In this document: positions 25,348 through 34,356 of the stretch, one piece after another | Numbering within the stretch: the stretch's first letter is position 1 | Layout of the letters: the number at the start of each line of letters is the position of its first letter | NCBI RefSeq assembly: GCF_000161935.1 | Contig: NZ_GG698803.1 | Span: 268,888 to 332,887 of the forward strand | Length of the DNA: 64,000 nt | Source: Limosilactobacillus coleohominis 101-4-CHN | GTDB lineage: Bacteria; Bacillota; Bacilli; Lactobacillales; Lactobacillaceae | Direction: 5' to 3' | The notes under the pieces: generated by a model | Database searches by the model: none | What the model was told of the DNA's origin: nothing | Seen by the model: only the letters and a program-made list of their open reading frames with translations | Translations under genes and position numbers: made by a program

Positions 25348-26043
25348 ATGAAAAAGGGAATTGATGCGCCCATTACGCCGCTTATGTTCACTATGTATGG
25401 CTTAGTTGGATTAATGTTTGCAATGCATTCGAATAATTACGTTAATTATATTTTTCCAGCTTTCATGATATTAATGGCGATAATTTATCTGCATACGAGT
25501 TTGATTGGTAAATACAGAATTATCCAGCATGTTGTAGAAAAGCTGGAGATTCCAAGTACTTCCCAGATTTTAGACTTAGGGACCGGTCATGGAGCAGTAT
25601 TATTAACGGTTGCTCAAAGGTTAAGTGTTCCTGGAAAAGTTATTGGAATCGATATTTGGAATTCTGTCGATCAGTCGAATAATTCACGGCTTGTTACGCA
25701 ACAAAATATAGATCAATTGGGACTGGATGATGTTGCACGCCTGCAAACAGCTGATATGACTAGTCTGCCTTTTCAAGAAAATCATTTTGATTATGTATTT
25801 GCGAGTTTAGCAATCCATAATGTTAAGCCCAAAGCACAGCGACGTCTAGCGATTGAAGAGGCAATGCGGACATTAAAGAATAATGGACAATTGGTGATTA
25901 TTGATATTGAACATGTACAGGAATATAAGAAGTGGTTATCTGAATTAGGGTGCAATGAGGTTCAAGTTTATTCTGCTGGCTGGGATGGTCTGTGGGGATG
26001 GTTACCAACCAAAATCCTGATAGCTAAAAAGAATCCGAGGTGA
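25348..26043 (+). CDS. Membrane-anchored class I SAM-dependent methyltransferase
   Basis: 231 residues. Two hydrophobic segments at the N-terminus (FTMYGLVGLMFAM and YIFPAFMILMAIIYL) anchor a cytoplasmic Rossmann methyltransferase: motif I ILDLGTGHGAVLL near 74-86, motif II VIGIDIW, then ADMTSLPF and FDYVFASLAIHN, and LVIIDIEH. The substrate is unknown; membrane attachment suggests a lipid or quinone-like molecule. The next gene, a small membrane protein, overlaps its end. Expression may depend on the G tract in the promoter. Confidence 0.82.
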   Translation: MKKGIDAPITPLMFTMYGLVGLMFAMHSNNYVNYIFPAFMILMAIIYLHTSLIGKYRIIQHVVEKLEIPSTSQILDLGTGHGAVLLTVAQRLSVPGKVIGIDIWNSVDQSNNSRLVTQQNIDQLGLDDVARLQTADMTSLPFQENHFDYVFASLAIHNVKPKAQRRLAIEEAMRTLKNNGQLVIIDIEHVQEYKKWLSELGCNEVQVYSAGWDGLWGWLPTKILIAKKNPR

Positions 26044-26048
26044 TGAAG

Positions 26049-26342
26049 ATGACATTAAAAAAATTACACGATAAGATTAAAGCTCGTTACGAGTCAGGAG
26101 AATTTACTACGGCTCGTTCTAACCAAGTAACGCCTAGTCCTTTGAATTCAATAATGATCAACGTAATTATTTTGTTGTTGCTAGGATTAATTATATCTTT
26201 CCCAATTACAAGGATGATGGTTACAAAATTTGATTGGCTTTACGTTATTTTTTTGATTTGTATTATTCTAAATTGTATTGGACTGATTTTTTCAATTGGT
26301 TACTATTACTATCAAAAAAGGACACCCAACCACAATCGTTGA
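26049..26342 (+). CDS. Small two-TM membrane protein
   Basis: 97 residues from the third of three in-frame ATGs, chosen because AGGTGA lies 5 bases before it. Basic N-terminus (LKKLHDKIKARYESGE) followed by two membrane helices (INVIILLLLGLIISFPI and WLYVIFLICIILNCIGLIFSI) and a basic tail. It directly follows and overlaps the membrane methyltransferase region, so the two probably act together. No family recognised. Confidence 0.65.
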   Translation: MTLKKLHDKIKARYESGEFTTARSNQVTPSPLNSIMINVIILLLLGLIISFPITRMMVTKFDWLYVIFLICIILNCIGLIFSIGYYYYQKRTPNHNR

Positions 26343-26347
26343 GTGTC
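26321..26347 (-). terminator. Terminator for the Rpn gene, minus strand
   Basis: GACACCCAAC (26321-26330) with GTTGAGTGTC (26338-26347), an A run on the left (T run on the minus strand). It overlaps the stop codon of the small membrane protein gene. A partner hairpin TACCATC/GATGGTA with TTTTT (26360-26395) ends plus-strand transcription. Confidence 0.7.
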
Positions 26348-26359
26348 AACAAAAGCTTT

Positions 26360-26395
26360 TACCATCTTAAGGTGTTACCTACGGATGGTATTTTT
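26360..26395 (+). terminator. Terminator after the small membrane protein gene
   Basis: TACCATC (26360-26366) pairs with GATGGTA (26384-26390), followed by TTTTT. It abuts the stop of the convergent Rpn gene. Confidence 0.7.
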
Positions 26396-27182
26396 ATTGG
26401 AATAATTTAGCAACTTCCTGATCAGACAGCTTAAACTGTTTCTGAACTTTTTGCCTCAATTGCTCTTCTGGGACATCTAGTTGACGAGTCAGCGTGATCA
26501 TTTGTTGAATGGTTTCTTGTCGACTTTCTTGGCGGACATCTTCGTCGTGAAACATCATATGAGTTTTATTATCCATATAGCCGTTCCTCCATTTCCGATC
26601 TCGGCTTAGTTGGCCGAGATAGCTTTGTAATTCATCTACGTAGCGATCGTTTTTGACATCTTTATTATCTACGTAATGAAGGAAGTTTTGCAAGTCTTTT
26701 GAAACATCATTTTGGCAACCTTTGGTATTCAAAAAAATCGCGGTCCGCCCATCATGCATTTCTAATTCTTTAGCATTAACGCAAAAATTGCGAAATTCAT
26801 ATTTATATAAACCTTTACCATATGGATCAAATGGACAAATAAAAATGACATAAGTTCTTTTCATTAAATCATATTGATCACCATGATTTAATAGTTCAGC
26901 GTCAATCCGTCCCTGGTAATACCGCACCCGTTTCGGTAATCCTTTTGTGTGCCGCACTTGCATATCAATCTCATAAACTGCATTTTGATCTTCTGTGTAA
27001 ACATCAAAACGTACGCCATGACTATGGGGATCCTCTTGAACTGCTTTTTGCAATGTTGGAAATTCAATTCGCTGAATTTTCAGTTCAGGTAATATCAACT
27101 GGATCAAATGGTGACAAAGTTTCGCATTACTCATCACGCTACCAAAAACATAATCATCTTGAATACTAATTTGATTTTTCAA
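26394..27182 (-). CDS. Rpn family recombination-promoting nuclease (intact copy)
   Basis: 262 residues from a TTG at 27182. This start is chosen because GAGGTGATAAAA lies before it and the paralogue at 53623 starts with ATG at the same codon (KNQIS). PD-(D/E)XK-type nuclease: FVFGSVMSN-like N-terminus (DDYVFGSVM), GVRFDVYTEDQNAVYEIDMQ with the Asp/Glu metal ligands, RVRYYQGRID, and FICPFDPYGKGLYKYEFRN. The C-terminal tail is charged and helical. Rpn proteins were first annotated as transposases and cut DNA to promote RecA-independent recombination; some act in phage defence. It is the only intact one of three copies in the window. Confidence 0.87.
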   Translation of the reverse strand: MKNQISIQDDYVFGSVMSNAKLCHHLIQLILPELKIQRIEFPTLQKAVQEDPHSHGVRFDVYTEDQNAVYEIDMQVRHTKGLPKRVRYYQGRIDAELLNHGDQYDLMKRTYVIFICPFDPYGKGLYKYEFRNFCVNAKELEMHDGRTAIFLNTKGCQNDVSKDLQNFLHYVDNKDVKNDRYVDELQSYLGQLSRDRKWRNGYMDNKTHMMFHDEDVRQESRQETIQQMITLTRQLDVPEEQLRQKVQKQFKLSDQEVAKLFQ

Positions 27183-27304
27183 TTTTATCACCTCAAATTT
27201 TGTTCTCATTATTTAAAGACGGCAAAATTCAAGAAATATATTTTAATCTCACACTTAATTTCCACGCTCCTCAAAACCCTTGATGAGTTTTTTACTATCC
27301 AGGG

Positions 27305-27337
27305 TATCGCCAAAATTTAAATGGGGGGGGGTAAAAT
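27305..27337 (+). promoter_or_regulatory. Candidate promoter with a G9 tract upstream of the ABC transporter
   Basis: Nine G (27323-27331) directly precede TAAAAT (27332-27337), a good -10. The tract therefore lies in the spacer, so its length would set spacing to any -35 (TATCGC at 27305 is a poor candidate). This is the layout of known phase-variable promoters. Confidence 0.45.
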
Positions 27338-27393
27338 TAAAGTGAAACCGCTTTTAACATGAAGGTAAAGTTCTGAAGTGAGGTTGGATAACA

Positions 27394-28272
27394 ATGTTAA
27401 ATGTACAAAATCTGAATATCTACTATGGCCGAAAACAGGTGATTAAGGAGGCAACCTTTCAAATTCAGCCAGGTGAAATTGTGGGGTTAATTGGTCCGAA
27501 TGGTGCTGGTAAAACCACGATTATGAAAACTTTACTAGGCTTAACGAAATTCACTGGCACAATCACTTTTAATCATCAGCCAATTACAGCGAATAGTCAC
27601 CAGCCCCTTCAACAGGTTGGTGCGCTAATTGAAAATCCAGCGGTCTATCCATTCCTGTCTGGTCGAGAAAATTTAGAACTTTACTCCCAAGATACCGCAG
27701 ACATGAAACGATTGATTAATCGACTTGGGATGGACACCTACATTGATGAACCGGCAAAGGCCTATTCCATCGGAATGAAACAGAAACTGGGAATCGCACT
27801 AGCACTGCTGAATAAACCTAAATTTGTCATCTTGGATGAACCAATGAACGGGTTGGATATTGAAGCAACTATTTTGATCCGTCAAATTATTCATGAATAT
27901 GCAGCCCAAGGGACCGCGTTCCTAATTTCTAGCCATGTGCTAAGTGAGTTGCAGAAAGTTATGACTTCAGTCATTATTCTGAACCATCATGAAATTGTGA
28001 TGAATGTTCCAATTGATCAGTTTAAAAATGCACCAGTGACCCAATACCAAATCAAGACGCTCGACAATGAGGCAGCGGCTAAAATACTGAAGGCCAATGA
28101 TATTTTTTACCGCCGTCAGAATCAGTCGTTGTTTATAAACATTGCAGATATTGATCAGGTTCAAACAATTCTGCGTCATCACCAAATGATGTTGCGGGAG
28201 TTAGTGCCCGTCCGGAAAACTTTTGAGCAGTCGATTGTTGAAGTATTGAAAGAAAAGCTGGTGGATGAGTAA
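27394..28272 (+). CDS. ABC transporter ATP-binding protein (lantibiotic/antibiotic export type)
   Basis: 292 residues with Walker A GLIGPNGAGKTT (near 35-46), Q-loop region GALIENPAVY, signature YSIGMKQKLGIALALL, Walker B KFVILDEPMNGLD and H-loop SSHVLSEL. The C-terminal extension (EAAAKILKANDIFYRRQN) is usual for BcrA/NatA-like ATPases. It partners the two permeases that follow with overlapping or closely spaced genes. The group exports or confers resistance to peptides such as bacitracin or lantibiotics. Substrate unknown. Start has GAGGTTGGATA upstream. Confidence 0.93.
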   Translation: MLNVQNLNIYYGRKQVIKEATFQIQPGEIVGLIGPNGAGKTTIMKTLLGLTKFTGTITFNHQPITANSHQPLQQVGALIENPAVYPFLSGRENLELYSQDTADMKRLINRLGMDTYIDEPAKAYSIGMKQKLGIALALLNKPKFVILDEPMNGLDIEATILIRQIIHEYAAQGTAFLISSHVLSELQKVMTSVIILNHHEIVMNVPIDQFKNAPVTQYQIKTLDNEAAAKILKANDIFYRRQNQSLFINIADIDQVQTILRHHQMMLRELVPVRKTFEQSIVEVLKEKLVDE

Positions 28273-29030
28273 TGAAAATGACGTTTTCTCACGAACTTTA
28301 TAAAATGGTTCATCAGCGCTCGTCATGGGTTGCCATCGTTGCTCTCTGCTGTCTGATGACTTATTCAGCAACGCCCACGGCTTACATTACTAAAAATTTA
28401 GTTGCTCAAGGTTTTGGCGTTGGTCAATGGAGCATTATCATCATGATTGCGTTGACTGCGAACTTTTTTACCATGGAACTCCGTAATAATACGATGACAA
28501 CTCTGCTCTATAAGAGTCCTAGTCACTCCACGGTTTTTCTCGCCAAATTTTTCGTCCTTGTAATTTATGGACTTTTGTTGATTTTGATTGGCTTTCTTTT
28601 CGCGTTACTAATTAAAATCGGCTTTGTAGGCAATAAGTTTGCATGGCAGATGATGTATCATCAACATCCGCTCATTAATGACCTCCTGCTGAACCTACTT
28701 GGAGTTGCAGTCTACCTAATGTTTATAATTGCACTCACGTTACTCTTAATTACACTATTTAAATCCAGCGCGCTAGTAATTGTCGTCGGTTTATTGATCG
28801 GCTTTCTAGGTGCTAATTTTTCCGGAATTGCGCTGCAGGCTTTTCCGCATTTTCGAAGAGTCATTGCGTGGAACCCGTTGAATATGATTAACGTGATTAA
28901 TCAATTATCAGATGCGGGAATGAATAAGATCACAGCACTGACTGACACAGAATTAGTCATCGGTAATCTAGTGTACGCCGCCATTTTTCTATTTATTGGA
29001 CTGATTGTTTTCCGGAAAAGCGATTTGTAA
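28272..29030 (+). CDS. ABC transporter permease 1
   Basis: 252 residues with six hydrophobic segments: WVAIVALCCLM, SIIIMIALTANFF, FFVLVIYGLLLILIG, LLLNLLGVAVYLMFIIAL, LVIVVGLLIGFLGANF and LVYAAIFLFIGLIVF. The N-terminus MTFSHELYKMVHQRSSW and the WNPLNMINV motif place it in the ABC-2/lantibiotic permease group. Its ATG overlaps the ATPase stop (TAATG). Similar in arrangement to the next gene, so the transporter is probably a heterodimer. Confidence 0.88.
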   Translation: MKMTFSHELYKMVHQRSSWVAIVALCCLMTYSATPTAYITKNLVAQGFGVGQWSIIIMIALTANFFTMELRNNTMTTLLYKSPSHSTVFLAKFFVLVIYGLLLILIGFLFALLIKIGFVGNKFAWQMMYHQHPLINDLLLNLLGVAVYLMFIIALTLLLITLFKSSALVIVVGLLIGFLGANFSGIALQAFPHFRRVIAWNPLNMINVINQLSDAGMNKITALTDTELVIGNLVYAAIFLFIGLIVFRKSDL

Positions 29031-29046
29031 GGGGAGCGCAAAATAT

Positions 29047-29817
29047 ATGAATAGTGAAATTCGTCAAGAACTTTATAAATTAAGGCATCGTCGTTTGCCG
29101 TGGCTCGTAATTATCCCGCTAGTCATTTTGATGATCATCATTGGCTTAGCGATGGGGCACACCTATAGTAATTTATTAGTAATGACTTGCTATGATTCCA
29201 GTACTATTATTTGGTTGTTGCTTGTTATCGTGGGTTCCACGATTTTTTCCATGGAGTTTCAAAATGGCACGATCATTCCATTGATGTACCATTCTAGCAG
29301 CCGATCAGCCGTTTTTTTCGCCAAAGTTCTGGTTCTGCTGATGTATAACGTCTTTTTGCATATGATCGCAATGGCAATTACCATCTTGCTGAATATTGTT
29401 CCACTAATTAATAATCCAATTTCATGGACTGCAATTTACCAGTATCATCAGCCACTATGGTTGAATATGCTGGTAACCACCGGGGTTGATTTAATCACTT
29501 CCTCCATGATCATTAGTCTAATTTGTTTAACCTCCTGCCTCATTAATTCGAATATGACCGTAATTGCACTGAATACGTTAATCATTTTTATGGGTAGCGG
29601 GTTATCGTCGAATTTACAGTTAGCTCAAGTCGGTTCGCGTAACCTGATTCGGTGGAATCCGTTTAATATGCTGAATCTGACCAATCAATACTATAACTAT
29701 GCGGCTTATCACCCTGCGTCATTGCTTTCGAATGGGCAGTTATTCTGGGGAACTTTTATCTATACCATTATTTTTGTCTTGCTTGGTTATGGTTGTTTTC
29801 AACGTAAGCATTTTTAA
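29047..29817 (+). CDS. ABC transporter permease 2
   Basis: 256 residues from an ATG at 29047 with AAGGGGAG upstream; the earlier ATG at 29005 is inside permease 1 and lacks an SD. Six membrane segments. It shares with permease 1 the NSEIRQELYKLRHRRLPW start, SMEFQNGTIIPLMY (compare TMELRNNTMTTLLY) and WNPFNMLNL. The two permeases are clearly paralogues. Ends at a strong terminator. Confidence 0.88.
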   Translation: MNSEIRQELYKLRHRRLPWLVIIPLVILMIIIGLAMGHTYSNLLVMTCYDSSTIIWLLLVIVGSTIFSMEFQNGTIIPLMYHSSSRSAVFFAKVLVLLMYNVFLHMIAMAITILLNIVPLINNPISWTAIYQYHQPLWLNMLVTTGVDLITSSMIISLICLTSCLINSNMTVIALNTLIIFMGSGLSSNLQLAQVGSRNLIRWNPFNMLNLTNQYYNYAAYHPASLLSNGQLFWGTFIYTIIFVLLGYGCFQRKHF

Positions 29818-29841
29818 ACTCTTAAGAACAATAGATTTATT

Positions 29842-29886
29842 AATAAGTATGATGTGCTAATAAATGACATTATGCTTATTTTTTAT
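29842..29886 (+). terminator. Terminator after the ABC operon
   Basis: AATAAGTATGATGT (29842-29855) pairs with ACATTATGCTTATT (29867-29880) with two G-T or A-C mismatches, followed by a T run. Confidence 0.75.
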
Positions 29887-29932
29887 TAGTTTAAATCTAA
29901 CATTAACTTGAATTAACGATTTTACTAATCGG

Positions 29933-29961
29933 TTGAAAAGATAAATTATTTATATTATTAT
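29933..29961 (+). promoter_or_regulatory. Sigma-A promoter of the BspA-like adhesin gene
   Basis: TTGAAA (29933-29938), 17-base spacer, TATTAT (29956-29961). Transcription would start near 29968, leaving a leader of about 58 bases with AAAAAGGGAG before the ATG. Confidence 0.7.
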
Positions 29962-30025
29962 AAAGGCGTAACAATATAAAAGATTTCTGGTTAATTTTTG
30001 ATAAATAAAAAGGGAGTATTCAACA

Positions 30026-33000
30026 ATGATAGCGAAAAATAATCGGGAAGTTAAAATACAAAAATGGCTGGGTAATCATCAGCAACACTTTGCTTTAAGG
30101 CACTTAACGATTGGGGTGGCATCAGTATTAATCGGGATTTCCATTACCGGTGCCAGTGTTTTAGCTGATAGTGATCAACCGGTAACTACAGAACCAACGA
30201 CATCAAGCCAAACTGCATCAGTCGCTAATCCAACGCCATTAAATCAGTCGACGGTGAAACTAAACAATGCAACAGCAATTCCAGATTCAAAGGAAAAGAA
30301 TGGGGTTGCTAACTTACAAAGCAGTTTACAAGCAAAGACTGGTGATCAAGCGTCTGATCAGCAGCAAGCACCAGCCGCAAAAGAGGCAACACCGGTAGCG
30401 GATGTTCATCAATGGACGGCAACCACACCTGATGCAAATGGTTCAGTTACTTTAACAAATTATCAAGGGTCGGTTACTGGCCAAACGATTGTGATTCCCA
30501 ACGCAGTTGATTTCCGTAATGCTGGGCAGCAAGACGTTAAGCAAATTATTATTACTCCAGAACTGGCGGGAATTTTAAAGAATGCAACTACGTTAGTCAC
30601 CAGTCAAACCAGCGATGAAAAATCTATTAAGGCAGCGGATGGTAGCTGGAATGGTGCTTTCCAAGGTGGAAAATTAGAAAATATTGATCTCACAGGTTTG
30701 AACATCAGTGGGGTGACCGATGTTTCATCAATGTTTGCTAATAATGAACAATTGAAAGCAATTACAGGTTTACAAACTTGGGACACAAGTAACGTTCGTA
30801 ACTTTAATAATCTATTCAATGGTGACCGTAGTCTAACGGGGACAGTTGACATTTCTAACTGGAATTTAGCTAGTTTGGATGCGGTTGGTGAACAGGAAAA
30901 TCGTGCTGATACGCACGTCCATGGTGCCGGCATGGATGGCATGTTCCAAGGAACTCAAGTCACGGCTATCAAAGCAGCTAACTGGGACTTTACTGCTAAT
31001 AAACTAGTGGTTGACCGTTTTCCAGATGACTATTCAGTAGCATTTGGTTTAAGGGTGGCGCCGTTTACCGGTTTAGCACATCTTCAAACATTAGACATTA
31101 GTGGTTGGAAACTGCCAACTGTCACTGATCCGAAGAACGCTAGTCTTTCCCTTACATATTTAGCGATGAATTGTCCTGAATTAACGATAGTTGATTTGAG
31201 TGGCTGGCAAGGAAATAGTCTTGGACGGATGACGGCGGCCTTTGAAAATGATGGTAATTTAACGACTATCAAAGGGATTGAAGATTTTAATGTCAGCAAC
31301 GTTTGGGACCTTTCTGACGCATTTCAAGGAACCGGTTTAACCAATGTGGATTTACATAAATGGGATGTCCGCAACGTTCACTTCTTTACTCAGATGCTGA
31401 AGGATACTAAAAAACTGCAAACGATTAATTTGGCTAGCTGGAAACTATATGATTTAACCCCATGGCATTACCCAACGCGTAATTTTAGTTTTGATAATTT
31501 AAAGACGATGTTGGAAGGAACGGGAGCCACTAGCATTGATACATCTAATTGGGACTTTGGTAATAATAATGCGGATGTTCACGGGCTTTTCTCTAGTTTG
31601 GCCAACTTAACGACTGTTGATGTGTCAGGCTGGAATTCACCAGAGATCACTAATATGGCAGACCTGTTTGCTTATGATCCAAAATTAGCCACGATTAAGG
31701 GATTAGCTGATCTGGATACTGGAAAGGTCACGAATATGAGTGGGGTTTTTCAACATGACTTGGCTTTGACATCAGTTGACGGAATTCAGAACTGGAATAC
31801 CAATAATGTCACAACGATGGCCGGCATGTTTAATTTCATGACAGACTTTTATGGTCAACCAACGCCATGCGCATTAATGAGCATTCCGGATTTATCTTCG
31901 TGGAAAACAGGGCAAGTTCAAGACATGACCAACATGTTCTCTGGATTGGGTAATCCAGGTTTAACGACAATTAATGGAATTACTGATTGGGATACTTCCA
32001 ACGTCGTTAAAACTAATCAAATGTTTGCCAAGAGTACGAGTTTAAAGAACCTTGATTTGACAAAGTGGCGAATGGACAAGGTTATAACCACGAACTCAAT
32101 GTTTTATGGTGCTGATCATTTAACAACGGTAGGTAACCTGACTAACTGGAATCTTGCAAATGACACTGATACGGCTTGGATGTTTAGACAAACAACGAGT
32201 TTGAAGCAAATTGGTGATCGAACAACACCATGGAAGTGGGCGCTCTCAGCTAAAAATACTAATGCAGGCGGAATGTTCTCGCAAAGTGGGGTTGAATATG
32301 TTGATGCCCGTGATTGGGATTTAAGCCATTCCAATGCCTCTCAACTGTTCTTCAACAGTGCTGTTCAATTTGTTGATGGGCGGAACATGAAACTCGGTAA
32401 TGCTAACACTACTGGAATGTTTGCAGCGCTTAAGAAGCCAGCTGTTATTGATTTGCGGGGGACTAAAGGCAACTTTAAGATGGATGCCTTTGATGGATTA
32501 GGTAAGTTTATCAATGCTAATTCAGAATATAGTCAACCGTTAGTTGTCTTGAGTGATGATCCCGCGGTCCGCGCATTAAATGATGCGAAGTATACCTACA
32601 CCAAGACTAGTCAGCAAACATTTACTGGGCGGAATGATTCTAACTATCTTAGTTTCTTCTGGCCTGCAACTGACGGCGATAATCCAACGTTGATTGGCAC
32701 CTACTCAATTAATGCTGACAAGCAACATCCAGGAATGTTTGTTTTTGAAGATCCCGACAGTGTTTGGTCAGCATTTCGCCAAGCAACTAGTAAGGATAAA
32801 ATTGCAAAACTACTTGGTAAGCAAGCAACGAAGTGGAATTATGTTGCAGATTTAGATCCAGCGACTAATTCACTAAAAGTTGACCCACAAACCTCTTTAC
32901 CAGAATTAGTTAGCTATGCTGCTGAATTGACTGTGAAGAGTGCGCCGACTACGGTTACTGATACAAAGAAAGTTAACGAAACAATTCATTACCGATTTGC

Positions 33001-33760
33001 GGATGGTACCACGGCCAAACCGGATGTTGTGAAGACAGTAACCTTAAGTCGGACTGGAAGTAAGGATTCCATGACTGGTGAGATTACCTGGGATGCTTGG
33101 AGTACAAGTGTCTTTCCAGATGTTGAAAGTCCAGAACTTGTTGGCTACACGGCCGATCAAACTGTTGTGGCCGGATTACCTGCTACGGCCAATCGTGAGG
33201 TAACAGTAACGTATTATAAGAATGCGCCAACGACCGTTACAGATACGAAGACGGTAACAGAAACAATTCACTATAAGTTTGCGGATGGAACAGAAGCACA
33301 CCCTGATAAAACTCAGGCTGTGATCCTGACTCGGACAGGTAGTAAGGACGCAGCAACTGGTGATATCACTTGGGGTGTCTGGAATACTGCCTCATTCCCT
33401 GCAGTATTAAGTCCGGAACTTGCAGGATATACAGCTTATCAAACAATTGTTACTGAAATGCCGGCTACGGATGATCTTGATATAACAGTAACTTATGTTA
33501 AAAATAAGGAAGTTGAATCGAATACTTCAGATCAATCGAAACCGGTCACTCCAACTATTGGGCAAGGTTCTAAATCACAGATTTCAAGGAAGAATGATTT
33601 AGCTAGCAGAGCAGTTGCGAAGTCTGCTCCTCAAAAGAGTAATGCTGAATTACCACAAACGGGTAATGATGATGAATCTCTGGGGGTGTTGGGACTTGCA
33701 ATTGTTGGTTTAACCAGCCTGTTTGGCTTTGAAAGTGAGCAGAAGAAGCGTACGTATTAA
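30026..33760 (+). CDS. BspA-type leucine-rich repeat LPXTG surface protein
   Basis: 1244 residues, sorted to the cell wall. The YSIRK-type signal FALRHLTIGVASVLIGISI near 26-44 is followed by a Ser/Thr/Gln-rich linker and, from about 200 to 870, many DUF285/BspA-like units of the form NW(D/N)(T/L)SNV..M..MF (for example DTSNVRNFNNLFNGD). Two Mub B2-like repeats (TVTDTKKVNETIHYRFADGT and TVTDTKTVTETIHYKFADGT, near 975-1160) precede the sortase anchor LPQTGNDDESLG, hydrophobic helix and basic tail. Such proteins bind host mucus or matrix. Promoter and terminator flank it as a single transcription unit. Confidence 0.92.
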   Translation: MIAKNNREVKIQKWLGNHQQHFALRHLTIGVASVLIGISITGASVLADSDQPVTTEPTTSSQTASVANPTPLNQSTVKLNNATAIPDSKEKNGVANLQSSLQAKTGDQASDQQQAPAAKEATPVADVHQWTATTPDANGSVTLTNYQGSVTGQTIVIPNAVDFRNAGQQDVKQIIITPELAGILKNATTLVTSQTSDEKSIKAADGSWNGAFQGGKLENIDLTGLNISGVTDVSSMFANNEQLKAITGLQTWDTSNVRNFNNLFNGDRSLTGTVDISNWNLASLDAVGEQENRADTHVHGAGMDGMFQGTQVTAIKAANWDFTANKLVVDRFPDDYSVAFGLRVAPFTGLAHLQTLDISGWKLPTVTDPKNASLSLTYLAMNCPELTIVDLSGWQGNSLGRMTAAFENDGNLTTIKGIEDFNVSNVWDLSDAFQGTGLTNVDLHKWDVRNVHFFTQMLKDTKKLQTINLASWKLYDLTPWHYPTRNFSFDNLKTMLEGTGATSIDTSNWDFGNNNADVHGLFSSLANLTTVDVSGWNSPEITNMADLFAYDPKLATIKGLADLDTGKVTNMSGVFQHDLALTSVDGIQNWNTNNVTTMAGMFNFMTDFYGQPTPCALMSIPDLSSWKTGQVQDMTNMFSGLGNPGLTTINGITDWDTSNVVKTNQMFAKSTSLKNLDLTKWRMDKVITTNSMFYGADHLTTVGNLTNWNLANDTDTAWMFRQTTSLKQIGDRTTPWKWALSAKNTNAGGMFSQSGVEYVDARDWDLSHSNASQLFFNSAVQFVDGRNMKLGNANTTGMFAALKKPAVIDLRGTKGNFKMDAFDGLGKFINANSEYSQPLVVLSDDPAVRALNDAKYTYTKTSQQTFTGRNDSNYLSFFWPATDGDNPTLIGTYSINADKQHPGMFVFEDPDSVWSAFRQATSKDKIAKLLGKQATKWNYVADLDPATNSLKVDPQTSLPELVSYAAELTVKSAPTTVTDTKKVNETIHYRFADGTTAKPDVVKTVTLSRTGSKDSMTGEITWDAWSTSVFPDVESPELVGYTADQTVVAGLPATANREVTVTYYKNAPTTVTDTKTVTETIHYKFADGTEAHPDKTQAVILTRTGSKDAATGDITWGVWNTASFPAVLSPELAGYTAYQTIVTEMPATDDLDITVTYVKNKEVESNTSDQSKPVTPTIGQGSKSQISRKNDLASRAVAKSAPQKSNAELPQTGNDDESLGVLGLAIVGLTSLFGFESEQKKRTY

Positions 33761-33770
33761 ATCGATAAAT

Positions 33771-33814
33771 GCACCATCTTTGAGTATCATTACGGACTTA
33801 GGGATGGTGCTTTT
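33771..33814 (+). terminator. Terminator after the BspA-like gene
   Basis: GCACCATC (33771-33778) pairs with GATGGTGC (33803-33810), followed by TTTTG. Confidence 0.8.
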
Positions 33815-33877
33815 GTATATTAAATTTGTAAACAGTGATGATATAATATTGCAAAACGATGTTGAAGGAGAAAATTT

Positions 33878-34294
33878 ATGAAGATTTACTTTGCAGCTTC
33901 AATTAGTGGTGGACGTGCTGATCAGGGATTATATCGTCAATTAATTGATTTTATGAAATCTTTGGGTCATCAGGTTTTAACAGAACATATCGGCAATCCC
34001 AATCTTTCCAAGGATGGTGAACATGAATTATCTGCCACCGAAATTCGTGATCGTGACATTAATTGGCTAGAAGAAAGTGATATTGTTGTGGCAGAAACCA
34101 CTCAGCCGAGCCTGGGAGTTGGCTATGAATTGGCTTATGCGGAGAAAATTAATAAACCAGTGTTAATATTACATCGCAATCATGAGCGGCACTTGTCAGC
34201 GATGATTTCAGGAACCCATCATTTTGATAATATTAACTATTATGCTGATTTTCAGGAAGCCCGAAAGATATTACAAACAGAACTTAAATCGTAA
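33878..34294 (+). CDS. DNPH1/nucleoside 2-deoxyribosyltransferase-like N-hydrolase
   Basis: 138 residues. KIYFAASISGGRAD at the N-terminus, LLEESDIVVAETTQPSLGVGYELAYAEKI with the catalytic Glu in GVGYEL, and KPVLILHR are features of the DNPH1 (Rcl)/nucleoside deoxyribosyltransferase fold. Its GVGYELxxA is closer to DNPH1, which hydrolyses deoxynucleoside 5'-monophosphates, than to classical transferases. It would help clean or salvage the nucleotide pool. GAAGGAGAA provides a good SD. Single gene. Confidence 0.8.
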   Translation: MKIYFAASISGGRADQGLYRQLIDFMKSLGHQVLTEHIGNPNLSKDGEHELSATEIRDRDINWLEESDIVVAETTQPSLGVGYELAYAEKINKPVLILHRNHERHLSAMISGTHHFDNINYYADFQEARKILQTELKS

Positions 34295-34356
34295 AAGAAC
34301 TTGTAAAAAGTAAGTGTTATGCTATAATACTCAAAAATAAAGTTGAGGAAAAAGAA

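Noticed and set aside
26394-27182. Insertion sequence transposase
   Set aside because: Rpn proteins are often labelled as transposases, but no terminal inverted repeats or target duplication is visible around any of the three copies.
30604-30942. Minus-strand 112-codon frame inside the BspA-like gene
   Set aside because: Shadow of repeat-rich coding sequence; several similar shadows occur along both large adhesins.
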